18,848 bases of DNA from an uncultured Slackia sp. (lineage in GTDB: Bacteria > Actinomycetota > Coriobacteriia > Coriobacteriales > Eggerthellaceae): positions 1-18,848 of the forward strand of contig CAKUIK010000043.1 in assembly GCA_934661005.1 (NCBI GenBank), read 5' to 3'. A model generated the notes under the pieces. The model was not told the DNA's origin. It saw nothing but the letters and a program-made list of their open reading frames with translations, and did no database searches. The number at the start of each line of letters is the position of its first letter. Position 1 is the stretch's first letter. Shown one piece after another: positions 1 to 8,281 of the stretch. The position numbers were made by a program, and so were the translations under genes.

Positions 1-73
1 GCGTGCGAGGATGCTGCGCGATGCCGCTCGCGAAAGTGCGTAGCGCGTAGTGAAGCTTTCAAAGCGAATGGCG

Positions 74-79
74 TACAAT
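74..79 (+). promoter_or_regulatory. candidate -10 box (TACAAT) for the DUF4365-like gene
   Basis: TACAAT lies 32 bp before the ATG at 111 and just before an upstream in-frame ATG at 78. If transcription starts near 86, the ATG at 78 is excluded and 111 is the start. No convincing -35 box is visible at 16-18 bp. The remaining bases 1-73 show no gene. Confidence 0.35.
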
Positions 80-110
80 GGCACCCGTCAAAAATCGCGA
101 TAGGAATGCC

Positions 111-920
111 ATGGATCAGAACTTCTACAACCTTCTTTACAACGGTTATACGGGCGAGTTTCAGCTGATGGGCGCGCTGTATCGCAATGGTCTCGATGCG
201 CTGCGCCCGCCGGCCGACATGGGCGTCGATGTGGTGACGGTGAACTTGAAAGCCCAGCTCGAAGATCCATCCGTGCAGCCTGAAACGCTCATGTTCCAGG
301 TGAAAACCGCCGTGGTTACCGTCCAGAAGGCAGGGGAGGGCGTGCGCGGTTATACGACGGTGTATTTCATGCTGAAGGAAAGCGAGGTCGACATGCTGTG
401 CGCGGCGCGAACCCGTGCGCTCGTGTGCTACGTCTATGACAACCGCAACAGCATGCTGACCGATGCCTACGAGGCGCCGTTTATTAGTTTCTGGATCGAT
501 GGCGAGCATCTGCGCCAACTGCGCGAATCGGGCGCTTTCACCCAGGCCGACAACGGCAAGCTCGCGATTACCTGCCAGCTGCGCGAGCCTGCCGACGAAA
601 CGGGCCACTGGTACGCGTCGGTTATCGACCAGACGGGCAGAACGGTTGACAACGGTTATTTGGGAAGCCTCGAGGCCGATGGCAACAGGAAAGACTCTTT
701 CGACGGGGCCGATCATTACAGCATTCGCGGGTACTTAGAGCACGTCAGAAAGGCTTCGTGCGGTGTGACCTGCGAAAACCGTGCGTTTGCAAAGGACGCT
801 TCTGAGAAAAAAATCGAAACCGCTAGCGCGAAAGCCGCTCCCGCACAGCTTGCCTCCACGCAGCCTGCTGGTGCGGGACAAACCGATGAGGGCGCGGCGG
901 AAGTTGAGCTCCCCTGGTAG
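111..920 (+). CDS. DUF4365-like protein with PD-(D/E)XK-type nuclease signature
   Basis: This is a 269-residue protein of unknown role. The N-terminal domain shows GEF (E16), then GVD (D40), then FQVK (62-65). That E...D...QxK order is the active-site pattern of PD-(D/E)XK nuclease folds such as DUF4365, which often occurs in defence or mobile-element settings. The rest (about 70-230) has no motif I recognise, and the last 40 residues are Ala/Lys-rich and probably disordered. The ATG at 111 is chosen over the in-frame ATG at 78 because AGGA (102-105) is spaced correctly and a TACAAT box sits at 74-79. It converges on the coupling-ATPase gene with only 21 bp between them, and no terminator is visible there. 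The nuclease assignment is a motif-level inference. Confidence 0.75.
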   Translation: MDQNFYNLLYNGYTGEFQLMGALYRNGLDALRPPADMGVDVVTVNLKAQLEDPSVQPETLMFQVKTAVVTVQKAGEGVRGYTTVYFMLKESEVDMLCAARTRALVCYVYDNRNSMLTDAYEAPFISFWIDGEHLRQLRESGAFTQADNGKLAITCQLREPADETGHWYASVIDQTGRTVDNGYLGSLEADGNRKDSFDGADHYSIRGYLEHVRKASCGVTCENRAFAKDASEKKIETASAKAAPAQLASTQPAGAGQTDEGAAEVELPW

Positions 921-941
921 GGAGCCGACTTGCCGCCTTCG

Positions 942-2396
942 CTATGCCGCGGGGCAGGGGCTGAACGGTTCGTCGGGCTCGTCGAAGTCGAAGAACTCCT
1001 CGAATTCCCATTCGTCAGGCGTGCCGAAAACCGCTTCCGCTTCGGCGCGTTCGTGACATGCGACAAGCTCGGGGTAGCGCGGGTGGTCTTCGAGACGGAA
1101 GGCCTGTTCCATGCGGCCGCGCTGCCCGCGCACGAACACCCACCACATGCCGGCCGGGGTTTCGAGCAGCGCGCTCGCCGGCTTGTTGGCGCGCGTGGCG
1201 AAGTACTGCGCAGTTCGCTCGTCTTGGAAGGCGAGCACGAGCTGCGCGTCGCAGTTGCCAATGATGGAGTTCGCGGCGGGCGTTCCGTAGCGCGCTTCGA
1301 GCTGGCTTATGGTTTGGCAAATGATCGTGCAGCTGATCTCGCGGCTGCGTATGACCGCCAGCACGTCGTCGATGTGCGGCAGGTTCAGGTTCGCGAAATC
1401 GTCGAGCACGAATCGCACGGGCACGGGCAGGCGATGGTCGGGGTAATCGTGGTCGGCTGCATCGCAAAGTGCGCAAAATGCCTGGCGAATGAACATGCTC
1501 GTGAGCCTATCGAGGCTGCGATCCATGTCGTTGATGGTAACGAACAGCGCGCGCTTCTCGCGGCCGAATGCGCGGAAGTCCACTTGGCGCGCTCGGCGGT
1601 ACGCGCTTGTCGCTTCAGGAAAGCCGAACGGCATGAGGTTCGCCGCAAGAATCCCCAGAATGCTCGAGTGCATCTTTTCCGCGCCGCAGGTAACCCTCGT
1701 GCGGCGGTAGAGCGCGGGGGCGAACGCGCTCGGCTCATCGGCCTCGAGCTGGGCGAACATCCTGTCAACGCGGCCGGAGCAGGCGGCTTCGAACACCTGC
1801 ATCACCGATCCCATGTGCCATTCGGTGCTTGGGAGTGCCTCAAGCACGTAGGTGATATAGGCGCACAGATAGTTCGCGGCGGCTTGCGGCCAAAATGGGT
1901 CGCTTTCGTGATCCTCGATGGGGCAAATCGCCGAGGCGATGGCGATGATGTCTTGCTGAAGGGGTTCGCCGTCGACGAAGCGCACATTGGCGATCGGGTT
2001 GAATCCCACGGTGCCGCCCATGGTGGAGAAGTCGAGTTGGTCGACTACGTATCCTGCTTCGGCCAGATAGGGCCCGACTTCGCGATACAAGCTGCCCTTG
2101 CAGTCGAGCACGATGTAGGAGCCCGATGCCTGCAGCAGGTTGGGCTTGACGTGGTGGCGGGTTTTGCCGCCACCCGAGCAGCCCAGCACGAGCACATTGT
2201 TGTTCAGGCCGCTTTGCCAGGTGTCGGTTTCGATTTCGGTATGGGCTGTGAGCAGGGTGCGTCCGCGGTATGCGAGGCGCGGGTCGCGTGTGTCGGCCTC
2301 ATGCATGAGGCCCGATTCCACGGCGGCGTCGGTCCAGGTGCTGCAGCCGGTTTCAGCTGCGTTTTCAACGAGGGTTTCGAATTCGGCGATTTTCAT
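942..2396 (-). CDS. orphan VirD4/TraG-family type IV coupling ATPase
   Basis: A 484-residue protein of the VirD4/TraG/TraD family, the ATPases that bring DNA-protein substrates to a type IV secretion channel. Walker A is GCSGGGKT (72-79). Walker B is VRFVLDDFANL (327-337), followed by the TraG/TraM-recognition stretch with SREISCTIICQTISQL (351-366). The C-terminus is very acidic (EWEFEEFFDFDEPDEP). The start at 2396 is supported by AGGAG six bases upstream; an in-frame extension to 2579 is open but reads as low-complexity sequence. No N-terminal membrane anchor is visible, unlike classical VirD4. No relaxase, VirB4 or other transfer gene occurs in this window, so it is either an orphan remnant or part of a dispersed system. 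It lies downstream of a clpP-like gene on the same strand. Confidence 0.88.
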   Translation of the reverse strand: MKIAEFETLVENAAETGCSTWTDAAVESGLMHEADTRDPRLAYRGRTLLTAHTEIETDTWQSGLNNNVLVLGCSGGGKTRHHVKPNLLQASGSYIVLDCKGSLYREVGPYLAEAGYVVDQLDFSTMGGTVGFNPIANVRFVDGEPLQQDIIAIASAICPIEDHESDPFWPQAAANYLCAYITYVLEALPSTEWHMGSVMQVFEAACSGRVDRMFAQLEADEPSAFAPALYRRTRVTCGAEKMHSSILGILAANLMPFGFPEATSAYRRARQVDFRAFGREKRALFVTINDMDRSLDRLTSMFIRQAFCALCDAADHDYPDHRLPVPVRFVLDDFANLNLPHIDDVLAVIRSREISCTIICQTISQLEARYGTPAANSIIGNCDAQLVLAFQDERTAQYFATRANKPASALLETPAGMWWVFVRGQRGRMEQAFRLEDHPRYPELVACHERAEAEAVFGTPDEWEFEEFFDFDEPDEPFSPCPAA

Positions 2397-2739
2397 AAGG
2401 CTCTCCTGTGAAGGTGTGGTGGCGAATAGGGGATGCGATCGGCGTGTTCGTTCACGAGGGATGCGCGGGATGCGGGGTGCGAAGAATGCGGCCGACGCGG
2501 CCGTTGGCGCGGCCTGCAGCAGAAGAAGCGCATCCCGAGCTCGCGTTGCGCCGCGCCATGTTGCGGTGTGCCGCGCCATGCTTTTTGGCGTTGGGGCCGT
2601 GCGAGTTTCGACCGCGGCTGGGGCGTACGCACCACCGTGGCCGAGGTGCGCATTGCGATTGCGCGCACCGAGACTGCGCCCGAGGTGCGCATTGCGGCCG
2701 TGGCTGCCGCAGGCATTGCGGCCGCAAGGCGCGTCGTTT
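2397..2739. other. 343-bp intergenic tract with short direct repeats
   Basis: No convincing gene is seen between the clpP-like and coupling-ATPase genes. The DNA is GC-rich and internally repetitive. GCCGCGCCATG occurs at 2550-2560 and 2570-2580, CGAGGTGCGCATTGCG occurs at 2642-2657 and 2681-2696, and variants of CATTGCGGCCG follow. Open frames through it are Arg/Ala/Cys-rich and look non-coding. No intrinsic terminator is evident. Confidence 0.5.
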
Positions 2740-3333
2740 CTACAGCTTGCGAATCACGCGGTCGGCCAAATGCGCGGCAACGGCTTCTTCGGCTTCGAAA
2801 TACGTGTCGCGGGCGGTAAGCTCGAACACGCGTTCGAGCGGCATGCCGGTGTGCTCGGCGATGACCTGCGCGGTTATATCGCGAATGCGCATCAAATCGT
2901 CGGCGCGCGCCTTCACCGAAAGGGCGCTTCCGCCCACGCCTGCACCGACGATGAGCGGGTCGTGAATCATGACGCGGCTGTGCGGCAGCATGTCTCGCGT
3001 GTCGCCGGCGATAAACAGCAGCGCGGCCATGCTGGCGGCAAGCCCCAGGCACACGGTGCGCACGGGACAGCTGACGGCGCTCATCACGTCGTAGAGCGCC
3101 AACCCCGATTGCACTTCGCCGCCGAGGCTGTTGATGAACAGCGTGATGGGTGCGGCGGGGTCGGCTTTCTGCAGGTGACGCAGGCCGCGAATGATATCTG
3201 CGACCGATTCCGCGTCGACGGGCCCGCACAATTCGAGCTCGCGGCAGGCGAGCATCTCGTCGCGCATGTCGAATCGTTCGAGGCCAAGTGCGGTTTCTTG
3301 CGTAATTTGGGGCGAGTAGGAAAACGTGCTCAT
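2740..3333 (-). CDS. clpP: ClpP-family serine protease (ATP-dependent Clp proteolytic subunit)
   Basis: A 197-residue protein matching ClpP, the tetradecameric serine protease that degrades proteins fed by Clp ATPases in the cytoplasm. The triad is visible: S101 in GLAASMAALL, H124 in MIHDP and D176 in ARDTYF. The oxyanion-region motif FINSLGGEVQSG (67-78) is present. Length equals that of typical ClpP (about 195-205). The start at 3333 has AAGGAG upstream; an open in-frame extension to 3624 lacks a Shine-Dalgarno site and similarity. It stands alone, not beside clpX or a second clpP, so it may be an accessory paralogue. A promoter candidate lies about 390 bp upstream. Divergence from canonical ClpP (MIHDP instead of MIHQP, short N-terminus) fits a paralogue. 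Confidence 0.9.
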   Translation of the reverse strand: MSTFSYSPQITQETALGLERFDMRDEMLACRELELCGPVDAESVADIIRGLRHLQKADPAAPITLFINSLGGEVQSGLALYDVMSAVSCPVRTVCLGLAASMAALLFIAGDTRDMLPHSRVMIHDPLIVGAGVGGSALSVKARADDLMRIRDITAQVIAEHTGMPLERVFELTARDTYFEAEEAVAAHLADRVIRKL

Positions 3334-3924
3334 TGGGCTCCTTCCGAGAGGCGCGAAGACGCTGCAGGTGCGTATGAGCGAGGATTTTGCGGCCGTGGGG
3401 CGTCGCGGGTTGCCCGCCGGCGGTGTGAACTTGTGTCGCGAGACGGGGGTCGCAAGCGTTGGGCTCCAAGCGCCTGTTCCTTCTCGAAAAGCGCGCAAAC
3501 GCTCAATGCTCGCGAATCGCTTGCGTGCCGCTTTTTCCTGCGGAAAGCTCGAAACGGCAGCAAAATCTACTCTGCTCGAGATGCGTCTTCTTATTCTGTT
3601 GTGATGGAAAAAATGAACCAGCATGTAACACGCCGCCGCGCTGTACGCGACTCATAAGCAAGGGCCGCCGATGCGTCCCCCATGCGGTTTTAAAAAGGCC
3701 GAATCAGCCGTAACGGGTGCATTTCGAATATAGCACGCTCGATTCGGACTTTGCAAGAAAAAATAGCACAAGCGTTCGAAAAAGTACTCTTATCAGGTAT
3801 TTTGTTGGACGTGACGCCGCGCTGCGCCGCCTGGGATATAATGCACTGTTCGTATGCATTCGCCCGCTTTCCCAACCGCTTTTCTGCGCATCTCGCAGCG
3901 GGCGCACCCATAGAAAGGACCCCC
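3334..3924. other. intergenic region between clpP-like gene and prfC with divergent promoters
   Basis: This 591-bp stretch separates divergently transcribed genes. The half next to clpP (3334-3720) has no supported gene. The half from 3720 is A/T-richer than its surroundings and holds the minus-strand promoter candidate. On the plus strand TTCGAA-N17-TATTTT (3775-3803) and a perfect TATAAT at 3837-3842 are -10/-35 candidates for prfC. The TATAAT lacks a good -35 box at 17 bp. Confidence 0.45.
3727..3756 (-). promoter_or_regulatory. extended -10 promoter candidate reading toward clpP
   Basis: On the minus strand TTGCAA (3756-3751) is followed after 18 bp by TATATT (3732-3727), preceded by TGC, which makes an extended -10 element. 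It would give a leader of about 390 nt before the clpP-like start, in which I see no ORF of interest. Confidence 0.5.
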
Positions 3925-5538
3925 GTGGCACCACTTGCCGATCAAATCGTCTCGCGCCGCACGTTCGCGATTATTTCGCATCCTGACGCAGGCAAAACCA
4001 CGCTCACCGAAAAACTGCTGCTCTATACCGGCAGCATTCAAACCGCCGGCTCGGTCAAAGGCAAATCGTCTTCCAAACATGCCGTGTCCGACTGGATGGA
4101 CATCGAAAAGGAGCGCGGCATTTCGGTCACGTCGTCGGTGCTGCAGTTTACTTACGACGGCTGCTGCGTGAATATCCTCGATACCCCTGGTCACCAGGAC
4201 TTTTCTGAAGACACGTACCGTACGCTCATGGCTGCCGACGCCGCCGTCATGGTCATCGACGCCGCCAAGGGCGTTGAGGCGCAAACCAAAAAGCTTTTCA
4301 AGGTCTGCACGCTGCGCCACATCCCTATTTTCACGTTCGTGAACAAGCTCGACCGCGAGGCGCGCGACCCATTTGACCTCATGGAGGAAATCGAGTCGGT
4401 GCTCGGTATAGGCACGTATCCCATGAACTGGCCCATCGGTTGCGGCCAGAATTTCCGCGGCGTGTTCGACCGCCAGGCTCGCCGCGTGATCGCGTTTGAG
4501 GGCGACGGCCACGCGAACGCCACGAAGAAGGTTGCCGAAATCGAGGCCGAGCTCGGCGCACCCGAGCTGGGCGAGCTCATCGGCGAGGCGAACCATGAGA
4601 ACCTGATGGATGACATCGAGCTGCTCGATGGCGCGGGCGACGAGCTCGACTACGCCGCCGTGAGTTGCGGAAAGCTTTCTCCGGTGTTCTTCGGTTCGGC
4701 TCTCACGAATTTCGGCGTTGAGCCCTTCCTGAAAGAATTCCTGCGCCTGGCGCCGAGCCCGCTGTCGTATACCGACACGCTCACCGGCGAGCAGGTCGAC
4801 CCGCAACGCGACGATTTCAGCGGCTTCGTGTTCAAAATCCAGGCGAACATGGACAAAAATCACCGCGACCGCATCGCTTTCGTGCGCATTTGTTCGGGCA
4901 AGTTCGAGCGCGGCATGGAAGCCTTCCACATGCAGGGCGGCAAGAAGCTCAAGCTCGCCACGGGCACATCGCTTATGGCCGATGACCGCGCGATCGTCGA
5001 CGAGGCGTACGCGGGCGACATCGTGGGCTTGTTCGACCCGGGCATTTTCAGCATCGGCGACACGGTGTGCACGGGCAAAACGCACGTTCAGTTCCCTGAA
5101 ATTCCCACGTTCGCGCCCGAAATGTTCAGCCGCATCACGCAGGTGAACACGCTGAAGCGCAAGCAGTTCGTGAAAGGCATGGAGGAGCTCGCTCAGGAAG
5201 GCGCCATCCAGATTTTCCGCGAGCCGGGCTTCGGCATGGAAAGCGTGATCGTGGGCGTTGTGGGCGTGCTGCAGCTCGAGGTGCTCGAGCAGCGCCTGAA
5301 GGGCGAATACGGCGTGGAAGTGCGCCGCACAGGCCTTCCGTACACCGACGTGCGTTGGATTAAGACCGATCCGAAGACGTTCGAGTTCTCGAGCTTGAAT
5401 GTCACGCGTGACACGCTCAAGGTTGAAGACATGCGCGGGCGCCGTCTGTTGCTGTTCACGAGCCCGTGGAACGTGAACTGGGCGGTTGACAAGAATCCCG
5501 ACATTGAGCTTTCTGAAGTGGGCAACTGGGAAGCGTAA
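3925..5538 (+). CDS. prfC: peptide chain release factor 3 (RF3), GTPase
   Basis: A 537-residue translational GTPase matching RF3, which removes RF1/RF2 from the ribosome after peptide release. The G motifs are all present: HPDAGKTT (19-26, G1), RGISVTSS (64-71, G2), DTPGH (86-90, G3) and NKLD (140-143, G4). The effector form MDIEKERGISVTSS is typical of RF3 rather than EF-G, and the C-terminal domains follow with normal length (E. coli RF3 is 529). The start is GTG at 3925, with AGAAAGGA ending about six bases before it; the frame is open upstream to 3751 but that part has no RF3 similarity. It is a single-gene unit with its own promoter region. The minus-strand frame opposite it is a shadow. 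Confidence 0.97.
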   Translation: MAPLADQIVSRRTFAIISHPDAGKTTLTEKLLLYTGSIQTAGSVKGKSSSKHAVSDWMDIEKERGISVTSSVLQFTYDGCCVNILDTPGHQDFSEDTYRTLMAADAAVMVIDAAKGVEAQTKKLFKVCTLRHIPIFTFVNKLDREARDPFDLMEEIESVLGIGTYPMNWPIGCGQNFRGVFDRQARRVIAFEGDGHANATKKVAEIEAELGAPELGELIGEANHENLMDDIELLDGAGDELDYAAVSCGKLSPVFFGSALTNFGVEPFLKEFLRLAPSPLSYTDTLTGEQVDPQRDDFSGFVFKIQANMDKNHRDRIAFVRICSGKFERGMEAFHMQGGKKLKLATGTSLMADDRAIVDEAYAGDIVGLFDPGIFSIGDTVCTGKTHVQFPEIPTFAPEMFSRITQVNTLKRKQFVKGMEELAQEGAIQIFREPGFGMESVIVGVVGVLQLEVLEQRLKGEYGVEVRRTGLPYTDVRWIKTDPKTFEFSSLNVTRDTLKVEDMRGRRLLLFTSPWNVNWAVDKNPDIELSEVGNWEA

Positions 5539-6272
5539 GGTCGCGGCACGTTTTGGTATGCCTCGGATGCGCCTTGGGCATGAGCGCTTTGGGAATGGCC
5601 GCGCTTTGGCCGCGCCTTGGCCTGCTTTGCGCATGCTTTGGATGTTGGTGCTTCTTGGGCTGAGTCGTAGGCGTAGATATGCTTTGGGTATGGACGCGTG
5701 CAGATGTCCAAGGCGCCTCGAATGCGAATGCACCTTAGGCGTGGGTGTGCTGCGGGCGTGGTTGCGCTTGCAGCCTTCGTCGACTTGCCGCTGCATCGCG
5801 CCTCCCGCTTGCGGGCAAGTTGTGCCATGGCATTGGCGATTTTGTGTGGCGTGAGCAGCCGCGTTGCTGAGCCGTTACAATACGAACCCTCCCATACGCG
5901 CCTTTTGGCGATAACTGAAGAATTCGAATTCCACCCGGGGTTGCCTGGGTGGAATTTTTCTATCCCAAATGCGGGATGGGTGATGCGCGTGCGAAATGAC
6001 CAGATGGGCGCCCCTTAGGAGGGAAGCCCTTTGCCGGACGCACTTTATTGGGCGTCTTCGTTTGGATGCGGATTGTTTGGAGCGACTCTTCATTTGGGCG
6101 CCGCTCTGGGCGAAGTGGCCTTGCTGGCTGCGCTACCGTCTGGCCAGGAGGCCCTTTGCTTGGGACTGTTCGGCCTGCTTTGTCTTGTCGGGCTATCTTG
6201 GCAGTGCGGATTTTGCATTCAGGTGACGCGCGCGACGCGAACGATATTACGACGAAGAGGAATTGAGAACCC
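5539..6272. other. intergenic region with degenerate CTTTGG repeats and leader of the SulP gene
   Basis: A 734-bp region with no confident gene. From about 5555 to 5700 it is built of degenerate units around CTTTGG/CTTGGGCATG. A terminator hairpin is at 5927-5959. A TACAAT at 5876-5881 and a small CGCC-TTTT-GGCG hairpin (about 5900-5911) precede it, so a short RNA is possible. From 6031 a TTG codon with a very good AGGAGGG site (6017-6023) opens a frame for a hydrophobic, Cys-containing peptide. That frame runs on into the SulP gene out of phase to 6477 and is not called as a gene here. Confidence 0.4.
5927..5959 (+). terminator. intrinsic terminator between prfC and SulP gene
   Basis: AATTCCACCC pairs perfectly with GGGTGGAATT across a 10-nt loop, and the stem runs into a T tract on the plus strand. 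It lies about 390 bp after prfC, so it may end prfC read-through or a short separate transcript. Confidence 0.8.
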
Positions 6273-7991
6273 TTGCAGCGCGACAAAATTAAACCGATTC
6301 TGTTCAGCATCATCAAGCACTCGAGCAAAGAGGAGCTTAAAGAGCAGCTTCCCCGCGACATCGTATCGGGCATCGTGGTCGCCATCGTGGCGCTGCCGCT
6401 TTCGATCGCGCTGGCGATCGCATCGGGCGTCGGTCCTGAGCAGGGCTTGTACACAGCTATCGTCGCAGGTTTCCTGATTGCATTCCTCGGCGGCTCGCGC
6501 GTGCAAATTTCGGGCCCCACGGCGGCGTTCGCGACCATCGTCGCCGGCATCGTTGCGACCGACGGCATCGACGGCTTGGTGGCGGCGACGCTTATCGCCG
6601 GCGTGCTGCTTGTGGTTATGGGCCTGCTCAAGCTGGGCACGATCATCCGCTTCGTTCCGTACACCATCACCACTGGCTTTACGGCGGGTATTGCGGTGAC
6701 CATCGTCATCGGCCAGTTGAAAGATTTCTTCGGCCTAACGTATCCCGCCGGCACGGTGACGGTCGAGACGGCAGACAAAGTTTCGGCGCTCGCGGCGAAC
6801 TTCGGCACCTTCAATTGGCAGGCGCTCGTGGTGGGCGCGGTGTGCCTTGCGGTGCTGTTTTTGTGGCCGCGTCTGGGCGCGCTGGGCGCCAAGGTTCCCA
6901 GTTCGCTTGTCGCTGTTATCGTGGGCATGGCCATGGTGCCCCTGTTCGGCATGAACGTGAACACCATCGGCGATTTGTACACCATCAACGCTGGCCTGCC
7001 CGAGCTGCATGTGCCGCAGCTTTCGATTGAACTGCTGCGCGACCAGCTTCCCAACGGCATCACCATCGCCATTTTGGCCGCTATCGAGTCGCTGCTTTCG
7101 TGCGTGGTCGCCGACTCCATGATCAGCTCGCACCACCGCTGCAACATGGAGCTCGTGGCCCAGGGCGTGGGCAACATGGGCTCGGTGCTCTTCGGCGGCA
7201 TTCCCGCGACGGGCGCCATCGCGCGCACGGCCGCCAACGTGAAGAGCGGCGGACGCACGCCGGTTGCCGGCATGGTGCACGCGCTGGTTCTGCTCGTGGT
7301 GCTCGTGTTCCTTATGCCGTATGCGGCCCTCATCCCCATGCCGACTATCGCGGCCATTCTGCTGCAGGTTGCCTACAATATGAGCGGTTGGCGCAACTTC
7401 GCGCACCTCTGCCACACGGCCTCGAAGGGCGCGGTTGCCACGCTTTTGCTCACGTTTATGCTCACCATTGTGTTTGACCTGGTGACGGCCATCGCGGTGG
7501 GTATGCTTATTACCGTGGTGCTGTTCATGAAGATGGTTTCCGAGGAAACCGAGGTCAAAGGCTGGCAGTATTACTGCGACGCCGACTCCGAGGTCACGCA
7601 TTTACGCGAGCTGCCCAAGAGCGTGCGTGTGTACGAAATCAACGGCCCCATGTTTTTCGGCATGACCGACCGCATTACCGACATTTCGGTAAAGGAGTTC
7701 ACGAAATACCTGATCATCCGCATGCGCGGCGTGCCGTCGCTCGATTCTTCGGGCATGAACGCGCTCGAAAACCTCTACGACTACTGCGAGGAAAACGGCG
7801 TGAAGCTCATTTTCAGCCACGCCAACGAGCAGCCCATGAAAACCATGCGCCGTGCCGGCTTCGTTGATCTGGTGGGCGAGGAGCACTTTCGCCCGAATAT
7901 CGACGACGCCATCGCTCACGCGCGCGAATTGCTCGAAGCCGAGGAGACCGCCAAAGCCGCCCAGGGCGCGAAAGCCAAAAAGACTGCATAA
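6273..7991 (+). CDS. SulP-family anion transporter with C-terminal STAS domain
   Basis: A 572-residue inner-membrane transporter of the SulP/SLC26 family (sulfate, bicarbonate or related anions; substrate not deducible here). About 10-14 hydrophobic segments fill residues 25-425. Family signatures include SGIVVAIVALPLSIALAIASGVGPEQGLY near the N-terminus (first part around residues 31-50) and GGIPATGAIARTAANV (about 309-324). A cytoplasmic STAS domain covers about 446-555, with LDSSGMNALENL typical of the family. The C-terminal tail is Ala/Lys-rich. The start is TTG at 6273; GAGG lies 12-13 bases upstream, a loose spacing, but no better in-frame start precedes the conserved region. It appears to be a single-gene unit closed by the terminator at 8067. 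Confidence 0.93.
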   Translation: MQRDKIKPILFSIIKHSSKEELKEQLPRDIVSGIVVAIVALPLSIALAIASGVGPEQGLYTAIVAGFLIAFLGGSRVQISGPTAAFATIVAGIVATDGIDGLVAATLIAGVLLVVMGLLKLGTIIRFVPYTITTGFTAGIAVTIVIGQLKDFFGLTYPAGTVTVETADKVSALAANFGTFNWQALVVGAVCLAVLFLWPRLGALGAKVPSSLVAVIVGMAMVPLFGMNVNTIGDLYTINAGLPELHVPQLSIELLRDQLPNGITIAILAAIESLLSCVVADSMISSHHRCNMELVAQGVGNMGSVLFGGIPATGAIARTAANVKSGGRTPVAGMVHALVLLVVLVFLMPYAALIPMPTIAAILLQVAYNMSGWRNFAHLCHTASKGAVATLLLTFMLTIVFDLVTAIAVGMLITVVLFMKMVSEETEVKGWQYYCDADSEVTHLRELPKSVRVYEINGPMFFGMTDRITDISVKEFTKYLIIRMRGVPSLDSSGMNALENLYDYCEENGVKLIFSHANEQPMKTMRRAGFVDLVGEEHFRPNIDDAIAHARELLEAEETAKAAQGAKAKKTA

Positions 7992-8066
7992 GCCGAAGGG
8001 TGGCGAAAGTTTGGAGAACCCGCCTGGCGCGTGAGGGCGTGAGGCCAAAAGCTGCATAGAAATTTG

Positions 8067-8092
8067 AAAAGGGGCCTTGCGGCTCCTTTTTT
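8067..8092 (+). terminator. intrinsic terminator of the SulP gene
   Basis: AGGGGCC pairs with GGCTCCT (one G-T pair) around a TTGC loop and is followed by six Ts. It begins 76 bp after the SulP stop codon. Flanking AAAA/TTTT lengthens the stem, so it may act on both strands. Confidence 0.85.
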
Positions 8093-8114
8093 CGCGGTTG
8101 CTTTGCCGCTGGCT

Positions 8115-8263
8115 TGCATAAAAACGCACGAAGTGCGTACCTATGCGCAGTTTTGCAACGAAGCAGGTATTTCATCCCGGCAAAACCCCAGGTCGCAGAT
8201 TTGTTAATTGCGATGCCTGGTAGTATTTCGAAGTAGGGTACGCACTTCGCGCGATTTCTTGCA
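8115..8263 (-). repeat. 150-bp inverted-end repeat, copy A (REPIN/MITE-like)
   Basis: The ends (8115-8141 and 8237-8263) are 27-bp imperfect inverted repeats, matching at 23 positions. The left end contains the hairpin ACGCAC-GAA-GTGCGT. The internal core CGGCAAAACCCCAGGTCG (8178-8195) is the reverse complement of the core in copies B and C, so this copy is in the opposite orientation. Non-coding. No target-site duplication is obvious. Confidence 0.8.
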
Positions 8264-8281
8264 GCGAAGTCTCCCTGCTAT

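Noticed and set aside
20..50. Fourth copy of the 150-bp element at the window start
   Set aside because: GCGAAAGTGCGTAGC is only partly similar to one end, and neither the core nor the opposite end is found nearby.
930..2411. 493-codon plus-strand frame opposite the coupling ATPase
   Set aside because: The minus strand has Walker A/B motifs and a good ribosome site; the plus frame is a composition artefact.
2140..3657. 505-codon plus-strand frame spanning the clpP-like gene
   Set aside because: It crosses a repetitive intergenic region and is antisense to an intact ClpP triad.
3805..3842. TTGGAC plus TATAAT as a normal promoter for prfC
   Set aside because: The spacer would be 26 bp, too long; only the TATAAT itself is kept as a candidate.
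3793..5796. 667-codon open frame on the minus strand opposite prfC
   Set aside because: It is the antisense shadow of a complete, strongly conserved RF3 gene; the translation is His/Arg/Ala-rich with no domain.
5960..7357. 465-codon minus-strand frame opposite the SulP gene
   Set aside because: Ser/Thr/Met-rich antisense of membrane segments; it also runs into the terminator region.
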